NCBI GenBank assembly: GCA_016789745.1
Contig: JAEUQF010000041.1
Location: forward strand, 1-61,112
Direction of reading: 5' to 3'
Length of the DNA: 61,112 nucleotides
Origin: Bryobacterales bacterium
GTDB taxonomy: Bacteria > Acidobacteriota > Terriglobia > Bryobacterales > Bryobacteraceae
The stretch's first letter is position 1; every line of letters starts with the position of its first letter. Made by a program: the position numbers and the translations under genes. Under the pieces are notes generated by a model that did no database searches, was not told where the DNA came from, and was given only the letters and a program-made list of their open reading frames with translations. Positions 25,516-35,144 of the stretch are shown here, one piece after another.

Positions 25516-27048
25516 TCACGCCACGATGTCGTGCATGACCTCGCCTTCCACATCGGTGAGACGGAAATCGCGTCCGCTGTAACGATACGTCAGCTTCGTG
25601 TGCTCGATGCCCATCAGATACAGGATGGTGGCGTGGATGTCGTGCACGTGGACGGGCTTGTGCACGGCCTTGAAGCCGAAATCATCGGTACCGCCGTAGA
25701 TGGTACCGCCCTTGACGGCACCGCCGGCCAGCCACATCGTAAACCCGAACGGATTGTGGTCGCGCCCGCGCCGGATACGCTCGCCGCCGCCGCCCACTTC
25801 CCGGACGGGTGTGCGGCCGAACTCCGACCCGCAAACTACCAGCGTGTCTTTCCAAAGGCCGCGTGACTTCAGATCCTTCACCACCGCGGCGAAGGGCTGA
25901 TCGGAATTCTTGGCGTTCACTTTGTGCGCCAGGATGTCGGCATGCGCATCCCACGGGTCGCCCTTGGCGTAGTAAACCTGGACCATGCGGACGCCTTTCT
26001 CCACCAGGCGCACCGCCGTCAGGCAGCCGCGCGCCGTGCTGCCGGGGCCGTACAGCTTCTGCGTGGCTTCGGTTTCCTTGCGGATATCGAACACGTCCGG
26101 CGCCTCGGTCTGCATACGGTAAGCGACTTCCATCGACTTGATGGCCGCCTCCACCTGCGGATCGGAGTGCAACTCCTCGCCGCGCAACTTCTCCAGCTTC
26201 GCCAGCAATTCCATCTCGCGCTTCTGTTCAGTCAAGGAGAAACGTGTGTTCGCTACGTTGCTGATGAGCTTCTTCGGGTCGAAGGTCTTCTCAATGACCA
26301 CCTTCGCCGGGATGGGCTTGCCGTCCTTGTCCTTCATGGTCTCCATCGGCGGCGGTGGTTCGTCGCCACGCGTCTGGATCTTATCCGAGATGTAGGTACC
26401 CTGGTTGATGGCCGGAAGGAAGCCGTTCGACCAGAGCGGCGGTCCCACGGTGGTGGGCACATCCGGGCAAAGGACAACGTAGCCCGGCAGGTTCGCATTC
26501 TCGGTGCCCAGGCCGTACGTCATCCATGCGCCCATAGACGGGCGCCCCGCCTGATTGGCGCCGGTGTTCATCATCAGGCAGGCCGGCTCATGGTTCGGAA
26601 TATCCGTACGCACGGAGCGGATCCAGCAGATGTCGTCGGCCACCTCGCCCAGGTACGGCCACAGCTCGCTGATGTCCATGCCGCACTGGCCGTACTTCTT
26701 GAACGTGAAGGGCGACTTCATCAGCGCGCCCGTCTTGCGTTCGGTTTTGACCTCGCCGCCGGGAAGGGGCTGGCCATCGTACTTCTCCAACGCCGGCTTG
26801 GGGTCGAAGCTGTCCACCTGCGACAGACCGCCGTTCATGAAAAGGAAGATCACCCGCTTCACGCGCTGCGGATGATCCAGCTTTGCCACGCCCATGCCGC
26901 TGTTCGGCCCAGCAATGCTGTCAGCCATCGCGATGCTCTGGGTGATGGAATTGGCGATGCTCGCAAAGGCCATCATGCCGAAGCCGTTGCCTACCCGCCG
27001 CAGGGCTTCCCGCCGTGTCAATGGATTTCTGGATTTGTGAAATGACAT
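25516..27048 (-). CDS. DUF1501 domain protein, Tat-exported
   Basis: A 510-residue DUF1501 protein, a branch of the alkaline-phosphatase/sulfatase fold. The N-terminus LTRREALRRVGNGFGMMAFAS is a twin-arginine-like signal. Family motifs include RVIFLFMNGGLSQVDSFDPKP, SVRTDIPNHEPA, RPSMGAWMTYGLG, LVVCGSEFGRTP, the GRDHNPFGF block and GGTDDFGFKAVHKPVHVHD. The metal-ligand positions (Asp and His) appear kept, but a reaction has not been established for the family. It lies 15 bases after the stop of the cytochrome/DUF1549/DUF1553 gene; the two are paired in many Planctomycetes and Acidobacteriota, so they probably act together in the periplasm or at the surface. Confidence 0.93.
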   Translation of the reverse strand: MSFHKSRNPLTRREALRRVGNGFGMMAFASIANSITQSIAMADSIAGPNSGMGVAKLDHPQRVKRVIFLFMNGGLSQVDSFDPKPALEKYDGQPLPGGEVKTERKTGALMKSPFTFKKYGQCGMDISELWPYLGEVADDICWIRSVRTDIPNHEPACLMMNTGANQAGRPSMGAWMTYGLGTENANLPGYVVLCPDVPTTVGPPLWSNGFLPAINQGTYISDKIQTRGDEPPPPMETMKDKDGKPIPAKVVIEKTFDPKKLISNVANTRFSLTEQKREMELLAKLEKLRGEELHSDPQVEAAIKSMEVAYRMQTEAPDVFDIRKETEATQKLYGPGSTARGCLTAVRLVEKGVRMVQVYYAKGDPWDAHADILAHKVNAKNSDQPFAAVVKDLKSRGLWKDTLVVCGSEFGRTPVREVGGGGERIRRGRDHNPFGFTMWLAGGAVKGGTIYGGTDDFGFKAVHKPVHVHDIHATILYLMGIEHTKLTYRYSGRDFRLTDVEGEVMHDIVA

Positions 27049-27063
27049 TGTCGTAATGACCTC

Positions 27064-30000
27064 TTAGTTGATGAACAGAAACTCACTCGAACTCAGCAGC
27101 ACCTTCGTGTAGCGGCCCCAAGCGGTGGCGTCGTAACGGATGGGAGGAGGCGGAGGCTGCACCCGGTCGCGCGTGGCGCCTCCGAAGAATCCGCCACCCA
27201 TGCCGGCCATCATCGGCGCGGCGGCAGCTTCCGGTGCCGCGGCACCCGCGCCGCCTTCCGGCTTCGCGTCCGGCGTCTGGCCATCGCCAGGAGCGCCGTT
27301 CAAACCACCTTCGGCCTTGCTGATCATGTTCATGCCGCGCCGCGGACGCCCGCCTTCACTGCCACCTTCTTCCGGCTTCTTCTTTTTGCCTTCTTCGTAC
27401 TCCAGCATTGGTTCGGAACTCAGATAGGCAACGCCGGCCTGGATCTCCGCTTCGGTCGCATCGCGCCCGAACAGGATCTGATACGTCTTGCGGATGCGGG
27501 CGCGGTTGTCCGGCTCGCCGGCGACGCGCTTGGCTAGCGCTTCGGCCTGCATATGGACGAAGTCGCTGTTCATCAGAAACAGGCGCTGCAGCGGCACGGT
27601 GGTGGTGAAGCGCTTCTCCGCCGTAATCATCGGGCTGGGAAAGTCGAACAGCGCCAGGTACTCATCCAGCTTGTAGCGGCTGACCTTGCCATACACCGTT
27701 CGGCGATTGAACGACGGATGCAGCGTCGTCGACGGCCCGCCCACAGCCTTATCCAGATTGCCAGAGGCAAACAGAATCGAATCGCGAAGTTGCTCGGCGT
27801 CCATACGCCGCTTGTTGGCGCGCCAGTAGAAGCGGTTCGCCGAATCCTTCTCGTAGGCGAGTTTATCCATCTCCGTACTCAGCTGATAAACAGAACTCAG
27901 CAGAATCTCCCGGTGCAGCTTCTTCACGGACCCGCCGCTCTTCTGGAAGCTGGATGCCAGATATTCCAGCAGTTCGGGATTTGTGGGCTTCTCGCCCGTC
28001 ATGCCGAAGTTGCTGGGAGTATCCACCAGGCCCGTGTCGAAGTGGCCCTTCCAGATGCGGTTCACAAACACGCGCATCGCCAACGGGTGGGTGCTGATCA
28101 CTTCGGCAAGCTCCATACGCCCGCTGCCTTTGGTGAAGCGCAGCGGCTTATCGGCCGGCGACAGCACTGTCAGGAACTGGCGCGGCGCCACCTCGCCCGG
28201 GTTCTCCCAATTGCCGCGCAGGCTGATACGCAGATCCTTGCACTCTTCGGCATCCTTCACGCCATGCAGATAGGGGTAGCCCGGCTCCAGTTTCTTGCGC
28301 GCTTCGTCGATATCCTTGCGCACAGCCGCCATCATGTTCTGCGATTCCGAGCCAATGCGCGATTCCAGCCCCCAACCGCGGAACAACAGCACGCCCGGTT
28401 TGCCGCCTCGGCCGCCCATGGCCATCATCGCGTTCGGATCATCCGAATCACTCAGCTCGCGCTGGAAGATCTCCGTCCAGAAGCTCATGTCGCTTTCCGA
28501 GAGATTCTTCAATTGCAGCCCGCACCCCGGACAGAAGTCGTCATTCGTGATGAACTCATTCGGCTTGTTGGCACGCTTCTTTTTCTTCGTGCCTTCAAGC
28601 GCCTTGGCGGCGATGATCTCGTTTTCCTCGGCGACGTCGTTTTTGGTCAACATCACCTTGACCACCTCTTCCTGGAACGCTTCGGCCAACTTCTTGGCTT
28701 CCACGGCGGTGGTGTTCGGCTTCTTCATGAACTCCTGCCAGGCCTTCTTCTTGTCGTACTTGTCGGTGGCCTTGGCCATGTAGCGCACCCAGCGGTCCAG
28801 CAACTCGTAGTCGAGTTTGCGCGACTCAACTACCTGCGCCATTTCCTTCTTCTGCGGTCCGCTGACTTCCCAGACGCCCTGCAGGTAATTGGACGTGTGC
28901 ATGGCCAGCGACTGCGACAACTGCGAAGCGAAGTTGTTCTGCATCTCCGACAGGATCTTCTGCTTCTTCTCGATCTCGTCTTCGACCTTCTTGTACTTCG
29001 CCACAACGGCGTCGGGCACCTGCGGATACTCGTGATAGGTGGTGTTCAAAAAGACGCCGGCCAGCGAATAATAATCCTTGGTAGGAATCGGGTCGTACTT
29101 GTGATCATGACAGCGGGCGCAGCCCACCGTTAATCCCAGGAAGCCGCGCGTCACCACGTCAACACGATCATGCCGCTCATCGGCACGCGTCACTTCGACA
29201 GCGCCATTGTCGTAGTACCAGGGCCCCAATCCCAGAAACCCGGTGCCGGGCAGCATCTTTACGCGTTCCTTCTCCTCCAGCAGGTCGCCGGCTAGCTGCG
29301 CCTTGACGAACTTCGGAAACGGGAGATCATCATTGAAGGCCTGGATCACCCAATCGCGGTAGCTGTACGCATTCGGATAGGGGTTGTAGCCGCGGCGCAT
29401 CGGGTCCAGACTGCGGTAGTCGTCTTCGCCATAGCGCGCAGTATCCAGCCAGATGCGGCCCCAACGCTCGCCATAGTGCGGCGATTCCAATAGCCGGTCG
29501 ACCACCTTCGCGAAGGCGTCCGGCGACGTGTCCTTCTCAAATGCGGCTATCTCTTCCGGTGTCGGTGGAAGGCCCGTTAAACCGAGCGTCGCGCGCCGGA
29601 TCAGATCGCGTTTGCTGGCCGGACGGACCGGCTTCAGCCCCTCGGCTTCCAACTTCGCGAGAACAAAACGGTCGAGGTCCGTCTTGGGCCAGCGGGTATC
29701 TTTCACCTGCGGCGGCTTCAGTTCCTTGAAGGGTTGGAACGACCAGAAGTTTCGCCGCTCCGGCGCGATGCCGTCCTTGGCGGTGCCGGTGGAACTCATC
29801 GTGGGCTGCTTCGACTCGGGCCAAACCGCGCCGGCCTTCACCCACGCCTCCAGATCCGCAATCTCATTCGGCTTGAGCTTGTTGCCCATCGGCATCTTCA
29901 GCGAAGGGTCGCTGTGGCGGATAGCAGTGATCAGAAGACTCTTGTCCGGATCGCCTGCGACGACGGCAGCACCTCGTTTGCCGCCCTTCTTCAAGGAGGC

Positions 30001-30192
30001 CGCCGAGTCGAGCCGTAGCCCGCCCAAGGCGGAATCCGTGTGACAGCCGTAACAGTTGTTAGCTAGAACCGGCCGAACCTTCGATTCAAAGAAGTCGGGG
30101 GAAGCTGCGTTGGGAGATTGTGCGGAAACTGGCGAAACGAGGACCGCGAAGAGGCCGGCCGAAAGCAACAGCAACGTATTTGAACCTGACAT
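27064..30192 (-). CDS. Planctomycete-type cytochrome c with DUF1549 and DUF1553 domains
   Basis: A 1042-residue protein from the ATG at 30192, where a signal peptide begins (ending SPVSAQS); 35 residues upstream in frame look non-coding. Domains in order: a C-type cytochrome domain with heme motif CYGCH (47-51) and possible axial Met in SLKMPMGNKL; DUF1549 (about 150-360, with CARCHDHKYDPI, a second CxxCH); a long Lys-rich helical middle with FCPGCGLQLKN; and DUF1553 (about 690-1035, with HPLAMRVFVNRIWKGHFDTG and YWRANKRRMDAEQLRDS). A Gly/Ala/Pro/Glu-rich insert of about 90 residues interrupts the end of DUF1553. The family is thought to act in the periplasm, possibly in polymer breakdown, but no activity is proven. 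It is the first gene of the operon. Confidence 0.93.
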   Translation of the reverse strand: MSGSNTLLLLSAGLFAVLVSPVSAQSPNAASPDFFESKVRPVLANNCYGCHTDSALGGLRLDSAASLKKGGKRGAAVVAGDPDKSLLITAIRHSDPSLKMPMGNKLKPNEIADLEAWVKAGAVWPESKQPTMSSTGTAKDGIAPERRNFWSFQPFKELKPPQVKDTRWPKTDLDRFVLAKLEAEGLKPVRPASKRDLIRRATLGLTGLPPTPEEIAAFEKDTSPDAFAKVVDRLLESPHYGERWGRIWLDTARYGEDDYRSLDPMRRGYNPYPNAYSYRDWVIQAFNDDLPFPKFVKAQLAGDLLEEKERVKMLPGTGFLGLGPWYYDNGAVEVTRADERHDRVDVVTRGFLGLTVGCARCHDHKYDPIPTKDYYSLAGVFLNTTYHEYPQVPDAVVAKYKKVEDEIEKKQKILSEMQNNFASQLSQSLAMHTSNYLQGVWEVSGPQKKEMAQVVESRKLDYELLDRWVRYMAKATDKYDKKKAWQEFMKKPNTTAVEAKKLAEAFQEEVVKVMLTKNDVAEENEIIAAKALEGTKKKKRANKPNEFITNDDFCPGCGLQLKNLSESDMSFWTEIFQRELSDSDDPNAMMAMGGRGGKPGVLLFRGWGLESRIGSESQNMMAAVRKDIDEARKKLEPGYPYLHGVKDAEECKDLRISLRGNWENPGEVAPRQFLTVLSPADKPLRFTKGSGRMELAEVISTHPLAMRVFVNRIWKGHFDTGLVDTPSNFGMTGEKPTNPELLEYLASSFQKSGGSVKKLHREILLSSVYQLSTEMDKLAYEKDSANRFYWRANKRRMDAEQLRDSILFASGNLDKAVGGPSTTLHPSFNRRTVYGKVSRYKLDEYLALFDFPSPMITAEKRFTTTVPLQRLFLMNSDFVHMQAEALAKRVAGEPDNRARIRKTYQILFGRDATEAEIQAGVAYLSSEPMLEYEEGKKKKPEEGGSEGGRPRRGMNMISKAEGGLNGAPGDGQTPDAKPEGGAGAAAPEAAAAPMMAGMGGGFFGGATRDRVQPPPPPIRYDATAWGRYTKVLLSSSEFLFIN

Positions 30193-30678
30193 AAGTCCCT
30201 GTTCTGAAACGGAGGATACGCGCCCGGACACTGGGGGCGACAGACAGACGCACAGATTTCTACTGAGCCTTAACAGGGGCCCCGGCAGGGGTGCCAACGG
30301 GGGCAGGAAGGGTAAGCAGACGGAGCCGTATGGCCGGGGACGGCTACCTTCTTGGTTAACATGAGCGTGACAGCCGAATCAAGAACATAAAAATTTTTGA
30401 TCGGCTGCGCTATTGTCCAGATCCCTGGAAGGCCGCTATCCTCACAATCAGGTGGCGTCCAGGAAAGGCCCTGTATAGCTGCGCGAAAAGCGCAGTTCGC
30501 CCACGATCCCGCCTTGCTCCCAGACCTGAGCACGCGTCTCTGCAACGACGCTCTTCGCCCGTTACAACTTCTTACTGCCGGGTCGGCAGATTGCCGTGCC
30601 GCAAAATTCAAGCAGTCTCCTGGTCGTAGCAGCCAACTTCAGGGGTGTTGGTCAGGAGCAATGGAAAGGGATGTTTCT
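30193..30678. other. Divergent intergenic region (486 bases)
   Basis: This gap separates the minus-strand cytochrome operon from the plus-strand receptor. A plus-strand frame is open through 30397-30678, but the encoded residues do not resemble a receptor N-terminus and I treat it as leader. A small hairpin ctgcgc-gaaaa-gcgcag lies near 30480, and a larger inverted repeat at 30371-30407 is listed separately. On the minus strand TTGATT and TTAACC with a 17-base spacer are a weak promoter candidate near 30350-30380. Confidence 0.5.
30371..30407. promoter_or_regulatory. Inverted repeat, possible operator between divergent operons
   Basis: Left arm cagccgaatcaa (30371-30382) and right arm ttgatcggctg (30397-30407) are reverse complements except for one extra A in the left arm. 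The 14-base centre is A/T-rich (gaacataaaaattt). It lies between the cytochrome operon and the divergent receptor gene, in a position to affect both. Confidence 0.4.
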
Positions 30679-33600
30679 ATGCGTGTATTGTTGTCTTTAC
30701 TCGCGACGGCCTTGTCGATAGCGAGTCTGGGATGGTCTCAAGCCACAACCTCTCTGCGTGGCACAGTTTTCGATAAAGCCGGTGCGGTCATTCCCGGCGC
30801 CTCCGTTACTCTCACCAACGAAGAAACCCTCAACAAGCGTTCGGCGCTCAGCGACGAAGCCGGCGTCTATCAATTCCTGTCGACGCCGCCGGGTACCTAT
30901 CAGGTTACGGTGGAAATGAAGGGCTTCCAAACACTCATCCGCAACAAGGTCGTGCTCCAGGTCAACACGCCGGCAACCTTGGATGCCGCACTGGAGATCG
31001 GCCAGGTCGGTGAGGTGATCAACGTCGAGGGCGGCGTCACCGCCGTCAATACGGTTGACGCAACCATCGGTAACGCGTTCACACAGGTGCAGGTGCGGCA
31101 GTTGCCCCTGCAGACCCGCAACGTCGTCGAACTGCTCAGCATTCAGCCGGGCGTAACGCCCACCGGCGAGGTCCTGGGAGCCCGCCGCGACCAGAACAAC
31201 GTGACGCTCGATGGTATCGACGCCAATAACAACCAGAACTCCGGTATAAGCACCGCCCCGTCGGAGGGCGGTTCGTTGGCCAACGGGTCCAACGCCAACG
31301 GCGTGCCCACTGAACCCGGCTTCAACGCCGCATTGCCCGTACCGCTCGATTCGGTTCAGGAGTTCCGTGTCACAGTCGGCGGCCAGGGTGCCAACATGGG
31401 CCGCTCGTCGGGCGGTCAGGTTTCGCTGGTGACCAAAGGTGGTTCCAACGAATTCCACGGCAGCGCCTATGAGTTTCACCGCAACACGGTAACCAGTGCC
31501 AATAACTGGTTCTCCAACCGTGCCGGATTGAAGCGCGAAGCGCTCATCCGCAACCAGTTCGGCGCGTCGCTGGGCGGCCGCATCATCAAGAACCGTGTCT
31601 TCTTCTTCGGCAACTATGAACAGCGCATCGATGCCAGTGCCCGTTCCCAGGTGCGCACCGTGCCTTCCGCTGCTCTCAAGCAGGGCATCCTCACCTTCCG
31701 CACCACCGACGGCGCACTCAAGACTCTGACGCCTGCGGAAGTCCGCCAGGTGGATCCGCTCGGTATCAGCTTCAGCGACGCGATGCGTCAGTACCTCAGC
31801 TTCTTCCCTGCAGGGAACGATCCGGCTCGCGGCGGTGACCGTGGCCTGAACTTCGACGGCTTCACGTTCAACGCTCCGTTCCGCCAGGACGACAAAGCCT
31901 ATGTGGCCAAGATGGACTTCAACATTGACACGGCCGGCAAGCACACCGTGAGTTGGCGCGGAACGCTGGCCGACAATGCCCAGGACGTCAACGTAGCCCA
32001 GTTCCCCGGCCAGGCGCCCGCCTCCAAACTGCTCAACAACAGCAAGGGTTTCGCGGCCCGCTACACCGCGGTGGTCACGCCCAAGATCGTCAGTGTTACC
32101 GGCCTGGGCCTCACCCGCATCGGTCTGGAACAGTCTGGCACCATCGGGCCCGCGCTCGGCTTTGACGGCATCTCGCAGCAGCAGAACTTCGCCAATGGCG
32201 CGCGTGGCTTTGGCCGCATCCAGCCAACGTGGAACCTCACCAACGACACCACCTATATCAAGGGGTCGCACACGGTCACGTTCGGCACCAACATCCGCTT
32301 CCTGCGCTTTGACCGCACGGCTTACATCAACTCGTTCCCCAGCTTCAGCATGAGCCGCAACACGCTGCTCGGCCTGGGTTCGGACATCAACAACCGCGTG
32401 CTGGCCTATATCCAGACGCGCGACAACAACCCGGCGCTGCGCTTCTCCGACGCGGCCAACGTGACCCGCGGCATGGGCTCGCTGCTGGGCATCCTGAACC
32501 AGTACACCGCGACCTACAACTTCGAAAAGACGGGCCAGGCGATCAACCTCGGCCTGCCTGTGACGCGCAACTTCGCCACCAATGAATATGAGTTCTATCT
32601 GCAGGACTCCTGGCGCGCTACGAAGGAACTCACCCTCACCTACGGCCTCCGTTACAGCAACTTCAGCGTCCCCTATGAACGCAACGGCACGCAGGTGAAC
32701 TCCACCGTCGGCATTGACCAGTACTTTGCCGACCGCGTGGGCGCGATGAACGCCGGCATCCCGAACTCGCAGTTGCGCACCGCGCTGCTGACCTATGATC
32801 TGACGGGTCCGGCCAATGGGCGCGCCGGCTGGTATACGCGCGACAACAACAATTGGGCCCCCCGCCTCTCCATGGCCTTCGCTCCGCAGGGCGACAGCTT
32901 CCTGTCGAAGATCATGGGCAAGGGCAGCGTGTTCCGCGCCGGTGCCGCGATGGTCTACGACCGTTTCGGCAGCGACCTCATCACCGAGTTCGACCGTTCC
33001 GGTTCGCCCGGCCTCGCCACCAGCGTGACGCAGCCGCGCAACACGGACTTCACCTCCTCACCCCGTTACGCACAGGGTCTGCCCGGCCTGCCCGCCGCTC
33101 CGCAGGGTGCGTTCCCCTTCACGCCTCCGGCCATTGTCGGCGGGTTTGGTTCCTATCTCGCCATCAACCCCAACATGGTGGCACCCTACTCGTTCCTGCT
33201 GAACGCCAGCTACGCTCGTGAACTGCCCGGCAAGATCACGATGGAAGTGGGTTATGTGGGCCGCCTGGGCCGCAAGAACCTGCTCCAGGTGGACACGTTC
33301 CAGCCGTTAACCCGTTTCAAGGACGCCAAGTCCGGCCAGACCTGGGACCAGATGGCCGGCGCTCTGTATGACCTGCAGCTCGGCGGCCTGACCCCCGCGC
33401 AGGTCCGCGCCAACCCCGGCAGCGTTCCCACGCAGCCCTGGATCGAAAACCTGGCTCCCGGCCTGGCCGGCTACCTGTTCCCCGGTAGCGCCACCGCCAA
33501 CTACTTCAACCTGGTCTATGACGAGTACGGCGGCAGCGATCTGGACGCGCTGAACGACTTGGATCGCCTCCGTTCGGCGCAGTTCCCCAACTGCATCATG

Positions 33601-34428
33601 GTGACGGGCTGCAACACGACCTTCGCCATGCAGAACGCCGGCAATCGCACCTGGGGCAACTACGGCTTCTCCAACTACCACGGCGGGACGCTGAGCATCC
33701 GCCGCGGCCTGTCGAACGGCTTTGCCTTCGACTTCAACTACACCATGTCACACTCCATCGACAACTCCAGCGCTCCGGAATCGGGCGCCGGTACCGGTGG
33801 TGCCGTGCTGCAGGATGCGTTCGATTACGGCGCCTTCCGCGGATCTTCGGACTTCGACATCCGGCACAATATATCGGCCAACGCCTTGTACGAACTCCCG
33901 TTCGGCAAGAAAGGTAAGTTCTTCACCAAGGTACCCACGGCCGTGGATTACGTGATCGGCGGTTGGCAGGCTTCCACCGTCATGCGCTACCGCAGCGGCT
34001 TGCCCACCACCATCAGCAACGCCGGTCTGTTCCCGACGAACTATCTGAACGCCGCCATCGCCATCGTGAAGCCGGGCCTGTCCAGCGTCACGGCACCCGG
34101 GACCACGTTCAACCAGAACAACAACCCGTCGGTGTTCGGCAATACCAACGCCATCAACGACTACGTCGGCCAGTATCCGGGCCGCACGGGAACCCGCGCC
34201 ATCACCCGCGTCGATGACTTCATGAACTTCGACGTGGCCGTGGCCAAGTTCTTCGCTCTCCCCATCGAAGGCCACCGGCTGCAGTTCCGTGCCGAGGCCT
34301 TCAACGCGTTCAACAACGTGAACTTCTTCGATGCCCAGCTTCGTCTGGACCGGCCGGCAACGTTCGGCGAATATCAGCGAGCCACTCCGGCCCGCGTGAT
34401 GCAGTTCGCCCTGCGTTATGAGTTCTGA
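30679..34428 (+). CDS. TonB-dependent receptor, Oar-like (intact paralogue)
   Basis: A 1249-residue receptor. I chose the ATG at 30679 (MRVLLSLLATALSIASLGWSQ, a clear signal peptide) with AAAGGG eight bases upstream. A carboxypeptidase-regulatory-like domain (about 23-110, LRGTVFDKAGAVIPGASVTL) is followed by a plug-like region with VRQLPLQTRNVVELLSIQPG and NNVTLDGIDANNNQ. The barrel follows and ends in PARVMQFALRYEF. Compared with the frameshifted receptor at 21792-25440 it is alike throughout, with a short insert near GISTAPSEGGSLANGSNANG. It is divergent from the operon that contains that paralogue. The substrate is not known; large polymers or peptides are usual guesses for this group. 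A hairpin at 34449-34489 ends it. Confidence 0.92.
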   Translation: MRVLLSLLATALSIASLGWSQATTSLRGTVFDKAGAVIPGASVTLTNEETLNKRSALSDEAGVYQFLSTPPGTYQVTVEMKGFQTLIRNKVVLQVNTPATLDAALEIGQVGEVINVEGGVTAVNTVDATIGNAFTQVQVRQLPLQTRNVVELLSIQPGVTPTGEVLGARRDQNNVTLDGIDANNNQNSGISTAPSEGGSLANGSNANGVPTEPGFNAALPVPLDSVQEFRVTVGGQGANMGRSSGGQVSLVTKGGSNEFHGSAYEFHRNTVTSANNWFSNRAGLKREALIRNQFGASLGGRIIKNRVFFFGNYEQRIDASARSQVRTVPSAALKQGILTFRTTDGALKTLTPAEVRQVDPLGISFSDAMRQYLSFFPAGNDPARGGDRGLNFDGFTFNAPFRQDDKAYVAKMDFNIDTAGKHTVSWRGTLADNAQDVNVAQFPGQAPASKLLNNSKGFAARYTAVVTPKIVSVTGLGLTRIGLEQSGTIGPALGFDGISQQQNFANGARGFGRIQPTWNLTNDTTYIKGSHTVTFGTNIRFLRFDRTAYINSFPSFSMSRNTLLGLGSDINNRVLAYIQTRDNNPALRFSDAANVTRGMGSLLGILNQYTATYNFEKTGQAINLGLPVTRNFATNEYEFYLQDSWRATKELTLTYGLRYSNFSVPYERNGTQVNSTVGIDQYFADRVGAMNAGIPNSQLRTALLTYDLTGPANGRAGWYTRDNNNWAPRLSMAFAPQGDSFLSKIMGKGSVFRAGAAMVYDRFGSDLITEFDRSGSPGLATSVTQPRNTDFTSSPRYAQGLPGLPAAPQGAFPFTPPAIVGGFGSYLAINPNMVAPYSFLLNASYARELPGKITMEVGYVGRLGRKNLLQVDTFQPLTRFKDAKSGQTWDQMAGALYDLQLGGLTPAQVRANPGSVPTQPWIENLAPGLAGYLFPGSATANYFNLVYDEYGGSDLDALNDLDRLRSAQFPNCIMVTGCNTTFAMQNAGNRTWGNYGFSNYHGGTLSIRRGLSNGFAFDFNYTMSHSIDNSSAPESGAGTGGAVLQDAFDYGAFRGSSDFDIRHNISANALYELPFGKKGKFFTKVPTAVDYVIGGWQASTVMRYRSGLPTTISNAGLFPTNYLNAAIAIVKPGLSSVTAPGTTFNQNNNPSVFGNTNAINDYVGQYPGRTGTRAITRVDDFMNFDVAVAKFFALPIEGHRLQFRAEAFNAFNNVNFFDAQLRLDRPATFGEYQRATPARVMQFALRYEF

Positions 34429-34448
34429 GGAGTTATGAGTTAGAAGTT

Positions 34449-34489
34449 AGAAGAGGGGCCAGTGGACCTAGCGTCCGCTGGCCTCTTCT
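34449..34489. terminator. Bidirectional terminator hairpin
   Basis: Left arm 34449-34467 and right arm 34473-34489 (agaagagg..ccagtggac and gtccgctggcctcttct) pair over 17 bases with a 2-base bulge and one G-T pair. The plus strand continues TGTTTCTG and the minus strand is also T-rich. The stop codon of the convergent minus-strand gene lies in the loop. Confidence 0.65.
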
Positions 34490-35082
34490 GTTTCTGTGGG
34501 CGCCAATTCGCCCACCCCGGGCAGCATGCGAGCGATGGTGTTGTTATCGAACGTAAAGGTATCCGCCAACAAATCCCGGGTATGGAAGCACGACTTCGCT
34601 ACCCCGTTCGCCGCATGCCCCACTTCCTGCGCCAGGAAATGATAGGCCTCGTGCGCCAGCACGCGTGCCAGCGCTTTCCCGAACAGCATGTTTCGCCGCG
34701 CCGCCGGCTCATTCTGGAGCCAGCCGCTGATGGTGGCCAGCGTCCGGTCGCAGTAGAGGTCGGCGAAGGGCAGTACGCGATTGCCCTGCACCTGCGTCGA
34801 GGCCAATGGGCCGGGCCGGTGGCTGGAAGGCAGGCTCTCGGCCGAGCAGACGCCCTTCAGGCGCACCACCATCAGCCGGTCGAACGCTTCCGACGCTTTT
34901 CGTTCGTGATAGTTGCGGATTTCCAGGGTGTAGCCAGTGGAGCGCAGGAGCGTGCGCAATTCGTCCCGAAACGTGGCATCCACGCCGGGCAACGGCTGGT
35001 CCAGATAAATGGCGAGGGTCTCCGCCTGGGCACACACGGAGGCCAGGCACAAAGCGACTAGGCTTAGAATTCTGCGCGACAT
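34468..35082 (-). CDS. Secreted protein with HExxH motif, putative metalloprotease
   Basis: A 204-residue protein from the ATG at 35082, where a signal peptide begins (SLVALCLASVCAQA). The C-terminal half has LAHEAYHFLAQ, an HExxH zinc-binding motif, and a GHAANGVAKSCFH stretch 11-25 residues later that may supply a third ligand. I do not recognise a named family. The gene follows the TIGR02999-type sigma factor gene by 62 bases on the same strand and could be co-transcribed with it. Its stop codon lies in the loop of a terminator hairpin. A role as a secreted or periplasmic peptidase is inference from the motif only. Confidence 0.65.
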   Translation of the reverse strand: MSRRILSLVALCLASVCAQAETLAIYLDQPLPGVDATFRDELRTLLRSTGYTLEIRNYHERKASEAFDRLMVVRLKGVCSAESLPSSHRPGPLASTQVQGNRVLPFADLYCDRTLATISGWLQNEPAARRNMLFGKALARVLAHEAYHFLAQEVGHAANGVAKSCFHTRDLLADTFTFDNNTIARMLPGVGELAPTETEEASGR

Positions 35083-35144
35083 GGCACGGGCAAACGTTGC
35101 CCGTCCAAATCTTATCAAATAGATTTGTGGAGTGCGTGACGCCC

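Noticed and set aside
27553..29133. A 526-codon plus-strand frame inside the cytochrome/DUF1549/DUF1553 gene
   Set aside because: It is antisense to a well-recognised protein and rich in His, Gln, Arg and Leu without motifs; treated as a shadow.
30397..30678. An N-terminal extension of the intact receptor by 94 codons
   Set aside because: The residues are not receptor-like and a signal peptide with Shine-Dalgarno begins at 30679.
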